Origin: Chryseobacterium sp. Leaf404
GTDB lineage: Bacteria > Bacteroidota > Bacteroidia > Flavobacteriales > Weeksellaceae
Assembly (NCBI RefSeq): GCF_001424145.1
Contig: NZ_LMQM01000010.1
Location: 677,606-741,605 of the forward strand
Direction: 5' to 3'
DNA: 64,000 nt
The notes below the pieces were generated by a model. It had not been told where the DNA came from, searched no databases, and worked only from the letters and a program-made list of their open reading frames with translations. How positions within the stretch are numbered: the stretch's first letter is position 1; each line of letters starts with the position of its first letter. The position numbers and the translations under genes are program-made. Below, in pieces: positions 1 through 8,374 of the stretch.

Positions 1-109
1 TTGTCAAGTATAAAAACCCTTCTTTGGTCTGAATATAAGTGATGTCAGAAACCCAAACTTGCGCAGGTTTCTCGGCAATGAAATTCCTCTCCAAAATAAA
101 TGGTAATAT
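1..109 (-). pseudogene. IS3-family transposase (OrfB) remnant, cut by window edge
   Basis: Reading the minus strand from about 109 down to 1 gives an open frame containing RNFIAEKPAQVWVSDITYIQ followed by TKEGFLYLT. This is the start of the DDE integrase core of IS3-family OrfB proteins, and the Asp of SDITYI is the first catalytic acid. A TGA lies immediately upstream in this frame (110-112), and no HTH or OrfA part is seen at higher coordinates, so the 5' part is missing here. The fragment continues off the left edge. It marks an old insertion or rearrangement end beside the DUF429 gene. Family assignment is fairly sure; the IS subgroup is not. Confidence 0.7.
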
Positions 110-146
110 TCACCGTGAAATAAAGATCATACCAGATGAGTAAATT

Positions 147-866
147 TTACTTTGAAAAATAATGAATTTTCATAGGTATTCCGAGAATATCTAAATTACC
201 GGTCTCAAAAGATTTATCAGAATTAACCATCTCCTCAAGTGTTACTGCCAGGCAGATAGAATCTAGAATATCATCAGCAGAAACATGCTTTCGTCTAAAA
301 TTACACATAGAATTATTATAGATCATTTCTGCTTTATCGGAGTAATTGCTTAACACCTGCAATCTTTCCTGCTGACCCTCATCTGTCTTTTTATTATATT
401 CCATAGATTGCTGATTGTTCAAAAAATGAAACGCCACCTCAGGATGTGATTCTTTGATTTTATCTACAAGGCTTCTATTACTTTGTAAAAGTTGATCGAC
501 TTCTCTGATCTTTGGAACTATACCCCAGGATTGTTTTGAGATACCTTTCTTAACTATTTCTTTATTTATCTGATTAGCTTCTTCATATGATGAAGCATAT
601 ATTGCCTCCCGACACGGAACTGAAAACAGACTCGGTTTTCTTTTTTTTGATAAAATTTTTCGGGTCAGCATTTCGCAATTTCTTTCTGTCAAATCAACAT
701 TGGCAAGACCAACAGGCATATCAATCATGAACATACTGTTTTCAGGATTAAAATGTATCAGATCTGCCAGACTTTTAAAGAGGTTTACAGAACTACAATT
801 CAATGAAACAGCTACCCATCCATACTTACAGCCATCAATACCTATTAATTCTTTGCATTTTGTCAA
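147..866 (-). CDS. DUF429 family protein (predicted RNase H-fold nuclease)
   Basis: The 239-residue protein opens with LIGIDGCKYGWVAVSL (residues 8-22), the first strand and acidic residue of the RNase H-like fold of DUF429 proteins. It continues with an IDMPVGL block (Asp49) and a SVPCREAIY block (82-90), both typical of this family. A late ADDILDSICLAV segment supplies further acidic residues. DUF429 members are predicted nucleases; no substrate is established. No signal peptide or membrane segment is visible, so it should be cytoplasmic. It is transcribed divergently from gluconokinase with only 55 bp between them, and it sits next to a transposase remnant. Family call is confident; cellular role is unknown. 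Confidence 0.8.
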   Translation of the reverse strand: MTKCKELIGIDGCKYGWVAVSLNCSSVNLFKSLADLIHFNPENSMFMIDMPVGLANVDLTERNCEMLTRKILSKKRKPSLFSVPCREAIYASSYEEANQINKEIVKKGISKQSWGIVPKIREVDQLLQSNRSLVDKIKESHPEVAFHFLNNQQSMEYNKKTDEGQQERLQVLSNYSDKAEMIYNNSMCNFRRKHVSADDILDSICLAVTLEEMVNSDKSFETGNLDILGIPMKIHYFSK

Positions 867-921
867 AATCTAATGTAATTTAGATGGTAAATATATCACT
901 TTAAATTATTGACTGAAAATT

Positions 922-2430
922 ATGATAATAGGATTAGATATTGGCACGTCGTCTACAAAAGCCGTTGCATTTGACCTGAAAGGCAAAGTCTTGGCAATAC
1001 AAAGTATATCTTACCCTATACTAAAACCTTTAGAAGGACATTACGAACAGGATCCTGAGGTTATTTATAATGTGTGTATTACGTCGATTGCGCGTCTAAT
1101 GACCGAGTTACAAAGCCTTGACAAGATGCTACAGCCTATGTGCATTTCTGTTAGCAGTGCGATGCACGGACTGATAGCTGTTGACAAATCAGGAATGCCT
1201 CTCACGAACTGCATCATTTGGGCTGACCGAAGAAGTGAAGATATAGCTAACGAACTGAAGGCAAATGAAGAAGGAAGACTATTATATCAACAGACCGGAA
1301 CCCCCATTCATCCCATGACTTTGCTTTGCAAACTAATATGGATGAAATCCTGTGATGAAAAAGTGTTTGTTCAATCTCATAAATTTATTGGTATTAAGGA
1401 ATTCCTTTTTTACAGACTCTTTGGTACCTATGTAGTTGATCATTCCATTGCATCGGCTACGGGATTATTTGACATACATAAGTTAGTGTGGTCTGATTTA
1501 GCACTGAATTTGGCAGGAATCTCTGCCGAACAACTGTCTGCACCTGTCCCGATTGATCATGTTTTTACATTGCAGGACCAAAACACAGCAGTCTCGATGC
1601 GCATACCAGAAGGTACTTCATTTGTTATTGGTGGTAGTGACGGCTGTCTGGCTAATCTGGGAGTTGGAGCTGTAGAACCGGGAGTGGCTTCTGTAACTTT
1701 TGGCACCAGCGGAGCTATACGGGTTGCCTCTTCGCATCCAAACCCGGAACAAAAGCAACGGTTATTCAGCTATCTCCTAAGACCGAATGAATATATAATT
1801 GGAGGAGCTGTTAATAATGGTGGTATTTTGCGAAATTGGTTCCGAAGTACTTTCTTAAACGAATCAACCAAAAAAATTACGGATGAGGACTTTAACCATT
1901 TTTTTAACGAAATGATAGATTCGGTGGGTCCAGGATCAGAAGGCTTGATTTTTTTGCCTTACATAACTGGTGAGCGTGCTCCGCATTGGAATTCCAATGC
2001 AAAAGGAGTTTATTTTGGAATACAGTTGCAACACACCTCTGCACACTTTGCGCGGGCAATGATGGAGGGCATGCTGTTCGCCATCTACAGCGTTGGAATT
2101 GCGTTGGAGGAAAATACCGGTCCAATTCAAAAAATCTATGTAAGTGGCGGTTTAGCGCGGTCGCAGAATCTGATTAAAATGTTAGCAGACATTTTTAACA
2201 AGCCCGTTTTCATTAAAGATTCAGTGGAAAGCTCCGCATGGGGAGCTGCACTAGTAGGTATGGAAGCCTTAGGAATCACACTGAAGCAGGCTGTGAAAGA
2301 ATCCATAGCGGCAGATAGGACAGACAACATTGAGCAATTTTATGAGCCGAGTAAGGAAAATCATGCAGTGTATTTAAAAAATTTCAAACAATTTCAGAGA
2401 CTTTATGATAAGCTGGAAGACGAGTTTTAA
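922..2430 (+). CDS. gntK: Gluconokinase, FGGY carbohydrate kinase family
   Basis: This 502-residue FGGY kinase should phosphorylate D-gluconate to 6-phosphogluconate, the substrate of Gnd encoded at the far end of the window. The phosphate-binding loop DIGTSSTKAVAFD is at the N-terminus, MHGLIAVD and IWADRRS follow, and the second ATP-binding half carries GGSDGCLANLGVGAVEPG and FGTSGAIR. The block TGTPIHPMTLLCKLIWMK is characteristic of the FGGY gluconokinases (Bacillus GntK type) rather than xylulokinases, whose counterpart here is at 51.4-52.9 kb. Length is normal. No gluconate permease or GntR regulator is adjacent, so it is a stand-alone gene. Gluconokinase is the best call; a related sugar-acid or polyol substrate is possible. 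Confidence 0.82.
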   Translation: MIIGLDIGTSSTKAVAFDLKGKVLAIQSISYPILKPLEGHYEQDPEVIYNVCITSIARLMTELQSLDKMLQPMCISVSSAMHGLIAVDKSGMPLTNCIIWADRRSEDIANELKANEEGRLLYQQTGTPIHPMTLLCKLIWMKSCDEKVFVQSHKFIGIKEFLFYRLFGTYVVDHSIASATGLFDIHKLVWSDLALNLAGISAEQLSAPVPIDHVFTLQDQNTAVSMRIPEGTSFVIGGSDGCLANLGVGAVEPGVASVTFGTSGAIRVASSHPNPEQKQRLFSYLLRPNEYIIGGAVNNGGILRNWFRSTFLNESTKKITDEDFNHFFNEMIDSVGPGSEGLIFLPYITGERAPHWNSNAKGVYFGIQLQHTSAHFARAMMEGMLFAIYSVGIALEENTGPIQKIYVSGGLARSQNLIKMLADIFNKPVFIKDSVESSAWGAALVGMEALGITLKQAVKESIAADRTDNIEQFYEPSKENHAVYLKNFKQFQRLYDKLEDEF

Positions 2431-2915
2431 TTATATAGCAAATCATCAAATTTGGGATGTTTAGACAAGTCTTTTTTTTGTTACTGTAATCAGACTCAAC
2501 ACTTTATTTTTCTCGCATATAAAATTTATCACTGGGGGCTTTACCATGCTAATAATCGCTGTGATAATCCTTAAATGTTTTGAAACAGGAGCCAATATTA
2601 CAACGTGACATCTGGACTTTTTTAGTAACCGTGGACGATGTTGTCTACGGGAATTTTAGGAGGCATACAGTTATTTTCAAATGTTTTATTTTTGGCATTA
2701 TAGACATTTTTTCAGCTTGTGCTTTCATAAATTATCTGTGCTGTATGTAGTGATTTTACTGTTGGCAGCGCTATTCTTAACTCATCGTCTTTTGAGTTTT
2801 TTATTTAAATATCTAATGAACCGTTTGCCGCATGAATCATATTGTAAAAGAATCATTGTTTAATATACAAAAATGTGGTTCATTATTTATTTATGAACGT
2901 ACATTGAGTGTAAGA
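2431..2915. other. Gene-poor spacer, possible degenerate membrane-protein tail
   Basis: This spacer lies between convergent gluconokinase and histidine kinase genes. A 60-codon plus-strand frame at 2681-2863 encodes one strongly hydrophobic stretch (LYVVILLLAALFLTHRLLSF). It could be the leftover last helix of a membrane acyltransferase-like protein, but there is no upstream in-frame remainder that I recognise. I do not call it a gene. No clear terminator hairpin was found. Confidence 0.3.
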
Positions 2916-4028
2916 TTATTCTATTGAAACCCGAAATGTAAAACATGTTTTATTTTCGTCTGATATAACGGATAGTAGCCCGTGATGCGCTTTTGCTATT
3001 TCATGTGAAATGTACAATCCCAGTCCAAGACCATTTTGATTCGAATCCGTCCCTTCGCGGTGAAAAGGATTAAAAAGATTTTTTATTGATTCTTCCGGTA
3101 TTTTCTGACCGCTGTTAGTAACAGAAATTTCCCAAAATTCATCGGTGGCTTCGGCGCCAAGAGTGATAGAAGTATCAGATAATCCGTGCGTAATCGCATT
3201 GGCAAGAAGATTAGAAACCAGTTGAGAAACACGCCCAGGATCACATTCTATCAAACGATTAATTTTAAAATGAGATTCGATAGTCCTTCCCGGCCAGGAA
3301 ACTTTTAATTCATTGCTGACTTCATTGAGAAGCTGTTCCAAATCAACAGTAACGGGTATTATGGAAATTCCGCCTCCCAGCCGGCCACGAGCCAAATCCA
3401 TTATATTGTTAATCATCTCATACATCCTTTTTGAGCTGGAATGTACTATATTCATTAATTTTCTGTCGCGATCACTTAATTCAGATCTTGTCAGCAATTG
3501 AGTAGCGCTCATTATACCTCCGAGCGGATTTCGTAGGTCATGCCCAAGTACTGCTATAAATTGCTCACGAATAACTGCCTGCTGCTGTTCAATATTTAAG
3601 TTTGTTTCGGCTAATTTTTTGGACATCTGTAGGTTCTCTTCATACAAACGCCGGTCTGCTGCCTGAAATAAGGTGAAGCGTAAAAAAAGAGGATGATTGT
3701 TTTCATCTCTTCTTTCATATCCATTGATATAAACAGGAATTTTACCTTTCCCTGTATCTGTCAATTCAACTGATACTTCGTCAAAGTGTCCCTGTATTCG
3801 AAGCAACGGCCACAAATGGGTTTCAAAATATATTTTGCCGCCTACCGAAAGCAAATCAGATATACGTTTTCCAGTAAGGTGATCGGGACTGGTGCCAAGC
3901 CAACGGGCTGCACAAGTATTGATTCTGGTGATTTTCCCATTTGCATCAGCAATTACAAATCCGCATAATGAAGATTCGAAAAAGTCGTCAAAGTCCTCTG
4001 ACAGTTTATTTGATTGGCTACCAGTCAT
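2916..4028 (-). CDS. PAS-domain sensor histidine kinase, partner of RsbQ-like hydrolase
   Basis: This 370-residue protein has no membrane segment, so it is a cytoplasmic sensor kinase. A PAS domain covers about residues 10-125, a short coiled linker follows (about 126-155), and the HisKA box AVLGHDLRNPLGG gives phospho-His163. The catalytic domain follows with an N-box near LLANAITHG and a GLGLGLYISHE G-box. Its start overlaps the end of the rsbQ-like gene by 11 bp, so the two are translationally linked. In Bacillus subtilis RsbQ works with RsbP, a PAS protein with a PP2C phosphatase output. Here the PAS output is a kinase instead. The receiver protein upstream of the hydrolase is the obvious phosphorylation target, though this is inferred from position. 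Confidence 0.85.
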   Translation of the reverse strand: MTGSQSNKLSEDFDDFFESSLCGFVIADANGKITRINTCAARWLGTSPDHLTGKRISDLLSVGGKIYFETHLWPLLRIQGHFDEVSVELTDTGKGKIPVYINGYERRDENNHPLFLRFTLFQAADRRLYEENLQMSKKLAETNLNIEQQQAVIREQFIAVLGHDLRNPLGGIMSATQLLTRSELSDRDRKLMNIVHSSSKRMYEMINNIMDLARGRLGGGISIIPVTVDLEQLLNEVSNELKVSWPGRTIESHFKINRLIECDPGRVSQLVSNLLANAITHGLSDTSITLGAEATDEFWEISVTNSGQKIPEESIKNLFNPFHREGTDSNQNGLGLGLYISHEIAKAHHGLLSVISDENKTCFTFRVSIE

Positions 4029-4815
4029 TTAAAAAAACTCTTATTGCTTCAATTGTCTCTTGGGGAGCACTGAGATTAGGGCAATGCCCAGTTGCATTCA
4101 TAATGACCAATTGACTTCCTTCCATCTGCCTGTGCATATAATGACCAACTTCTACCGGGGCAATGACATCATTACTACATTGAAGGATCAGAACAGGAAC
4201 TTTCAGATCACCCAAAATATCCCGCTTATCTGTTAAAAAAGTAGTGCGTGCAAAATGTTTAGCGATTTCAGGATCAGTTTTACAAAAGCTGTTTGTTAAT
4301 TCTTTTCCGAATTCCGGTCTGTCAGGATTTCCCATAATTACAGGAGCCATTGTTGCTGACCATCCTAGATGGTTGTCGTTTAAGGAATCAAGGAGCTCAT
4401 CAATTTCTGACCTGCTGAAACCACCTACATAATCATCTTCATTGATATATGACGGTGAAGGTGATACCAAAACTAATTTTTTGAACAGTTCAGGAGCCAT
4501 TTTTGCAGCAATAATTCCCATTATTGAACTTACAGAATGTCCAACAAAAACTGCGTTGGAAATTTTTAATTCTTTTGCAATTTCAACAATATCTTCAGCA
4601 TAGCCCTCAAGCTGGCTATATTTTTCAAATGAATATGATGAAAGATCTGAATTTCCTGCACCTACGTGGTCGAATAGGACAGTTGTATGATTCTCCTCAA
4701 ATGCAGGTGAAACATAACGCCACATATTTTGATCACAGCCAAAACCATGAGCAAAGAAAATAACGTTTTCACCTTCTCCATTTACTGTGACGTTATTCCT
4801 TTTGAGGATATCCAT
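4018..4815 (-). CDS. rsbQ: RsbQ-type alpha/beta hydrolase
   Basis: The 265 residues match the RsbQ/KAI2/D14 branch of alpha/beta hydrolases along their whole length: FAHGFGCDQNMW, LFDHVGAGNSDLSSY, GYAEDIVEI, FVGHSVSSI, SPSPSYIN, NPDRPEF, FCKTDPEIA and ATGHCPNLS. The catalytic triad is visible as Ser94 in GHSVS, Asp216 in CSNDVIAP and His244. RsbQ is known in Bacillus as a cytoplasmic hydrolase required to activate the PAS protein RsbP in energy-stress signalling; its natural ligand is unresolved. No signal peptide is seen. The gene overlaps the PAS histidine kinase by 11 bp and follows a single-domain response regulator by about 100 bp, suggesting an RsbQ-PAS input feeding a phosphorelay. Homology call is strong; ligand unknown. 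Confidence 0.85.
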   Translation of the reverse strand: MDILKRNNVTVNGEGENVIFFAHGFGCDQNMWRYVSPAFEENHTTVLFDHVGAGNSDLSSYSFEKYSQLEGYAEDIVEIAKELKISNAVFVGHSVSSIMGIIAAKMAPELFKKLVLVSPSPSYINEDDYVGGFSRSEIDELLDSLNDNHLGWSATMAPVIMGNPDRPEFGKELTNSFCKTDPEIAKHFARTTFLTDKRDILGDLKVPVLILQCSNDVIAPVEVGHYMHRQMEGSQLVIMNATGHCPNLSAPQETIEAIRVFLNDW

Positions 4816-4921
4816 TAAATTCTGATTTTTGCAAATCTATTGATTTTTTAATTGGGAAATAAATAAACTTTTTGATTTCAAATTAATGGAACCAATCATT
4901 TTATTTAAAAATCATTTAATA

Positions 4922-5278
4922 CTAAACCAAATTCTCTTTAATTCTCGCTAGCAGATTATCAATATCGAAAGGTTTGGAAATAAAATTGTCCGGCTGACAG
5001 ATTTCACTAAATTGCTTGAGTTGAGCATGGGCACTCATAATGATCACAGGAACATCTTTATTATTGATATCCTCTTTTAGTTCACTGCATAGATCAATTC
5101 CAGATCCGTCAGGAAGCATTACATCAAAAAGATAAAGATCAGGATTTACTTTTAAATTTCTTTGTCTAAAAGCATGAGCAGTGGAAAAGGACTGTACTTC
5201 ATAATTTTCCGACGTTAGTACAATCTCAAGTATTTCTCGAATGGACGGATCATCTTCTACCAAAAAAATCTTTCTCAT
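4922..5278 (-). CDS. Single-domain response regulator (CheY-like receiver)
   Basis: A stand-alone receiver domain of 118 residues if translation starts at MRKIFLVEDDP. An upstream in-frame ATG at 5305 would add nine residues that do not fit the receiver fold, so 5278 is preferred. The acidic pair is Glu8/Asp9/Asp10, the phospho-acceptor is Asp52 in LFDVMLPDGSG, and the conserved Lys is in FISKPFD. There is no output domain. It is the first gene of a minus-strand set with the RsbQ-like hydrolase and PAS histidine kinase. It probably either passes phosphate to another protein or acts by protein contact, as single-domain receivers do. No anti-sigma or partner-switching gene is next to it. Confidence 0.85.
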   Translation of the reverse strand: MRKIFLVEDDPSIREILEIVLTSENYEVQSFSTAHAFRQRNLKVNPDLYLFDVMLPDGSGIDLCSELKEDINNKDVPVIIMSAHAQLKQFSEICQPDNFISKPFDIDNLLARIKENLV

Positions 5279-5650
5279 ATCCATACTTAGCAACAATGAA
5301 ACCAAATAAAAGGTATAATTTATTGATTTGCTCAGTTTTTTAGTAAATTACTATCGTTTTTTGAGAATATCTAATTAATTTTATTGCTACTTCTGAATAA
5401 ATACTCGAAGCATTCAGCAATTAGTTGTAAGAAATTAGTTATTCCTATTTAATCCTTTGAGACTCTTATATTACTCTGAGATTGGTCTTTGATGGCTTAT
5501 GGTTCATATATTTTACTGGTCTGTGCTGTAATCTTCGTTTAATTTATCGATATTGTCTTTTACAAGCTGCTCCAATTGATAGGTAGCAACTTCTAAAGGT
5601 TTATCCAGTCCTCGCATTGCATATTCTACTTTAACATTACTTTTTGAGGC

Positions 5651-5694
5651 ACAAAGTAATAACCCAATGGTTACAAAGTAATAACCCAATGGTT
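5651..5694. repeat. Perfect 22-bp tandem duplication that breaks DUF1016
   Basis: Positions 5651-5672 and 5673-5694 are identical 22-bp copies (each starts ACAAAGTAATAACC and ends CAATGGTT). Twenty-two is not a multiple of three, so the duplication shifts the frame exactly between the IGLLLC and ASKSNVKV segments of the decayed nuclease. Removing one copy joins the two frames. Confidence 0.95.
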
Positions 5695-6220
5695 GGCTCA
5701 TCAAATGGAGTCTTAATTTTATCGTCAACTGCACTGATATAAAAATTTAGTTTAGAAACATATTCAGGCATGAATTCTCCTGCCTTTATTTCGATCACAA
5801 CATAGGCATGTAAAACAGTTTGATAGAAAAGCGAATCGGTTTTATAGTCGGTTTTATCGACTTCGATGGCATATTGACGTCCTACAAAGGCAAATCCCTT
5901 TCCCAACTCTAAAAGAAAGTCCGTTATTTTATGTGTCAAAAGCTTTTCTATTTCCAGCTCTTTTACTTTCGTTGAGAGCATCAAAAAATCAAAATGATAT
6001 GGATCTTTGTAAATACTCTGCGCTAAATCTGATTGATATTCGGGGAATGTCTGTTTAAAATTATTCAAAGCCTTTCCGCTTCTTGTATATAAATTGCTTT
6101 GAATCTGTAAAAGCATTACGTCTCTACTCCACTCATTCTTGGCTGCTTCTGTAATGTAAAATGCTCGTTCTGTAGGATCCTTTATCTTTGTAAGAAGACT
6201 GATGTGATGATACCAGGTAA

Positions 6221-6245
6221 TTTGTGCAAGTTACACTTGCACAAA
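6221..6245. repeat. Inverted repeat TTTGTGCAAGT-tac-ACTTGCACAAA
   Basis: A perfect 11-bp inverted repeat with a 3-bp centre (6221-6231 and 6235-6245). A degenerate copy follows at about 6257-6278 (GTGCAAGCGGCACTTGCA). Both fall in the decayed DUF1016 reading frame, where they encode repeated V-Q-V-P-L-A-Q-like residues, so the symmetry probably comes from an amplified low-complexity coding unit and not from an operator. Confidence 0.7.
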
Positions 6246-6454
6246 TTGTGTTTCAGATTGTGCAAGCGGCACTTGCATTATTGGAAACTGAGGATATCCT
6301 CACGACATGAAGATAAGATTGCAAAAGAAGTTAGAAATAGAGCGTAATTTATAAGTCTCATAAATAAAATTTGACCTAAAAGTAATGTCCTATTTCCACA
6401 GTGAAAAATTTCGGGCGAGGTATGGGAAGTAAAAACTTAAATATAGTTTTCTAA

Positions 6455-6510
6455 ACAAAAAAAAGAATGGTAAAAACAAAAAAAAGAATGGTAAAAACAA
6501 AAAAAAAGAT
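6455..6510. repeat. 21-bp tandem repeat, about 2.6 copies
   Basis: The 21-bp unit ACAAAAAAAAGAATGGTAAA plus one further A occurs at 6455-6475 and 6476-6496 and is followed by a partial third copy. It lies about 80 bp before the TPR/AraC regulator gene. The A-tracts recur every two helical turns, which could bend the DNA. It may equally be simple replication slippage. Confidence 0.8.
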
Positions 6511-6586
6511 TTGTGTATTCAAAGTGATTTAATTGATTTTTCACTACTTTTAGAGCGGAATTCAAACACCTCTTCAATCACTGAAC

Positions 6587-8374
6587 ATGATTAAACTCTA
6601 CACTACCACTATCATTTTTTTGCTGTCGCTCACATTCTTCCATTCCCAGAGAAAAACTGATTTCAATAATTTCGATTTTAATCTGATCAAGTCGAAAATT
6701 ACAGAGCCTAATTTAAAAAGTGCAGAACGGAAAAAGCTGATTTTGGAGTTGATATTCGATGTGAAAAAGATAAATGACAAAAATCTTTTGTATGATTCCT
6801 ACGCATTAGCATCACAATATACAACGGGGCAAGACCAATTAAAATACGGTGACAGCATTTTGATGATTGGAAAAGTAATTGGCACAGATGCAAAAATTGC
6901 AGATGCCTATATTGCAAAAGGGATGATTTTATCTACCCACAAGGATTTCGTTGGCTCATTAGATTCGTATCTGAAGGCATATGACCTCTTAAAAAAAGGA
7001 AAAAATGGCTATGTAATCAACAATTTGGAGTATAATATTGCCGATACAAAAAATTATTTAGGATTACATGAGGAAGCCCGAACCTCATTACAGAAAACCA
7101 TAGCTTTTTTCAGATTGCATCATGACAAAGTAGATGGAACGGATTACAGATTATACTACATGTATTCCTTAATATCTCTCATTGATACCAATTCCAGAAC
7201 AGGAAAATTTGGAGATAACGCCAATTTGATTAATGAGGGTAAGAATTTTATCAAGGATAAACAAAATGCAGACCTTGAAACTCTTTTGCCCTACCTAATC
7301 AGTTCAGAGGGAATGCAGGCATACTATCAGAAAAATTATCAACAGGCAATCAAGCTTTTAAATAAAAGCCTTAGTACCTACAATGACCAATGGAATCACT
7401 CAAACGATTATTTTTTTCTGGGAATGAGCTATTGGGAAAATGGAGAGCAGGATAAGGCTGTTGAATCATTTGCTGTCCTTGATGAAGAACTTGACAAAAA
7501 CGGCAAAATTGACCCGAAATTCAGGTCTGCATTTGAAAAACTGTATGAATACTATCTAAAGAAAGAGGATAAAATTAAACAGTTTGAGTACATAGATAAA
7601 CTGCTCATGCTTCATAAAGTGTATGAGAAAGAATACGAGCAGATTTTTCCTCATCTAAAAACGAAGTATGAGATTGATAAGTTAAACAGAGAAAAGCAAA
7701 AATTATCCACCTCCTTAAAAGAGCAGAGATATTTTAATCTTTCTCTTATCGTCTTGTCTACTCTACTACTTTTAGGATTATTCTACAGCATTTTAAGAAG
7801 TTACAGACGAAAAAAACAATATAAGAAACTTTATGAGACTTATATTCTTCAAAACTCTGTTGGGTCATCAGTTGAGGAAGAATCTGTAGATTACGAATTC
7901 TCTTCAGACAATTATGATGAAAAGTTTATTGATGATAAAGAAGAATCAGATGAAATCTGCGAAGAGGAACTTGAGGAGGAGGAAGTCTCGCCGTCAGGCA
8001 ATACATTGCTCATAAACCAAACACTGGAAAACCAAGTTCTGGATAAACTTTCCTTTTTTGAAAAAAGCAGAAAGTTTCTTGACTCAAGTGTTACCTTGAA
8101 ATCCCTGGCAGTATACTGTGGAACAAATACTGCATATCTTTCAAAGATAATCAATAGTCATAAGAAATGTAATTATAAAACTTACATGGTCAACCTTCGC
8201 CTTAATTACACAATGCATTTATGGAAGTCCAGAGCCGATTCAAGGGTGCTGTCAATTCAGGAGATAGCTACAAAATCAGGCTTTAGCACTGCACAAAGTT
8301 TTTCTAAAAATTTTCTGCTTAAATATGAAGTTTCACCAAAGTACTTTTTACAGCAACTGAATAAAACTCAATAA
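6587..8374 (+). CDS. Membrane-bound TPR regulator with AraC-type HTH
   Basis: A 595-residue protein with an N-terminal signal peptide (about residues 1-20, TTTIIFLLSLTFFHS), a long helical TPR-like region (about 60-340), one transmembrane helix near 380-400 (FNLSLIVLSTLLLLGLFYSI), an acidic linker (about 440-470, many Glu), and a C-terminal AraC/XylS HTH domain (about 490-590) with LAVYCGTNTAYLSKII and IQEIATKSGFSTAQSFSKNF. This places the TPR sensor in the periplasm and the DNA-binding part in the cytoplasm, an arrangement common in Flavobacteriia. It is monocistronic as far as can be seen. Ligand and target genes are unknown. It lacks histidine-kinase and receiver domains, so it is not an HTCS. 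Confidence 0.85.
   Translation: MIKLYTTTIIFLLSLTFFHSQRKTDFNNFDFNLIKSKITEPNLKSAERKKLILELIFDVKKINDKNLLYDSYALASQYTTGQDQLKYGDSILMIGKVIGTDAKIADAYIAKGMILSTHKDFVGSLDSYLKAYDLLKKGKNGYVINNLEYNIADTKNYLGLHEEARTSLQKTIAFFRLHHDKVDGTDYRLYYMYSLISLIDTNSRTGKFGDNANLINEGKNFIKDKQNADLETLLPYLISSEGMQAYYQKNYQQAIKLLNKSLSTYNDQWNHSNDYFFLGMSYWENGEQDKAVESFAVLDEELDKNGKIDPKFRSAFEKLYEYYLKKEDKIKQFEYIDKLLMLHKVYEKEYEQIFPHLKTKYEIDKLNREKQKLSTSLKEQRYFNLSLIVLSTLLLLGLFYSILRSYRRKKQYKKLYETYILQNSVGSSVEEESVDYEFSSDNYDEKFIDDKEESDEICEEELEEEEVSPSGNTLLINQTLENQVLDKLSFFEKSRKFLDSSVTLKSLAVYCGTNTAYLSKIINSHKKCNYKTYMVNLRLNYTMHLWKSRADSRVLSIQEIATKSGFSTAQSFSKNFLLKYEVSPKYFLQQLNKTQ

Larger units (their letters stand above)
5513..6344 (-). pseudogene. Decayed DUF1016 (YhcG-type PDDEXK nuclease) gene
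   Basis: The minus strand encodes most of a DUF1016/YhcG protein, but in broken pieces. From about 6344 the reading gives NLIFM, then a TGA, then YPQFPIMQVPLAQSETQFVQV, a TAA, and WYHHISLLTKIKDPTERAFY. It runs on without interruption into the long central part (MLLQIQSNLYTRSGKALNNF, then FAFVGRQYAIEVD and AYVVIEIKAGEF, the nuclease core). After DEPTIGLLLC the frame is lost because of a 22-bp tandem duplication at 5651-5694. The other frame supplies the tail ASKSNVKVEYAMRGLDKP. Members are predicted nucleases found in defence and mobile contexts. Two stops plus a frameshift make a functional product unlikely. The true N-terminus is absent. Confidence 0.85.

Noticed and set aside
2681..2863. 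60-codon hydrophobic plus-strand ORF
   Set aside because: It has one membrane-like segment but no family motif and no upstream or downstream partner. It could be the remnant tail of a membrane acyltransferase, but this cannot be shown.
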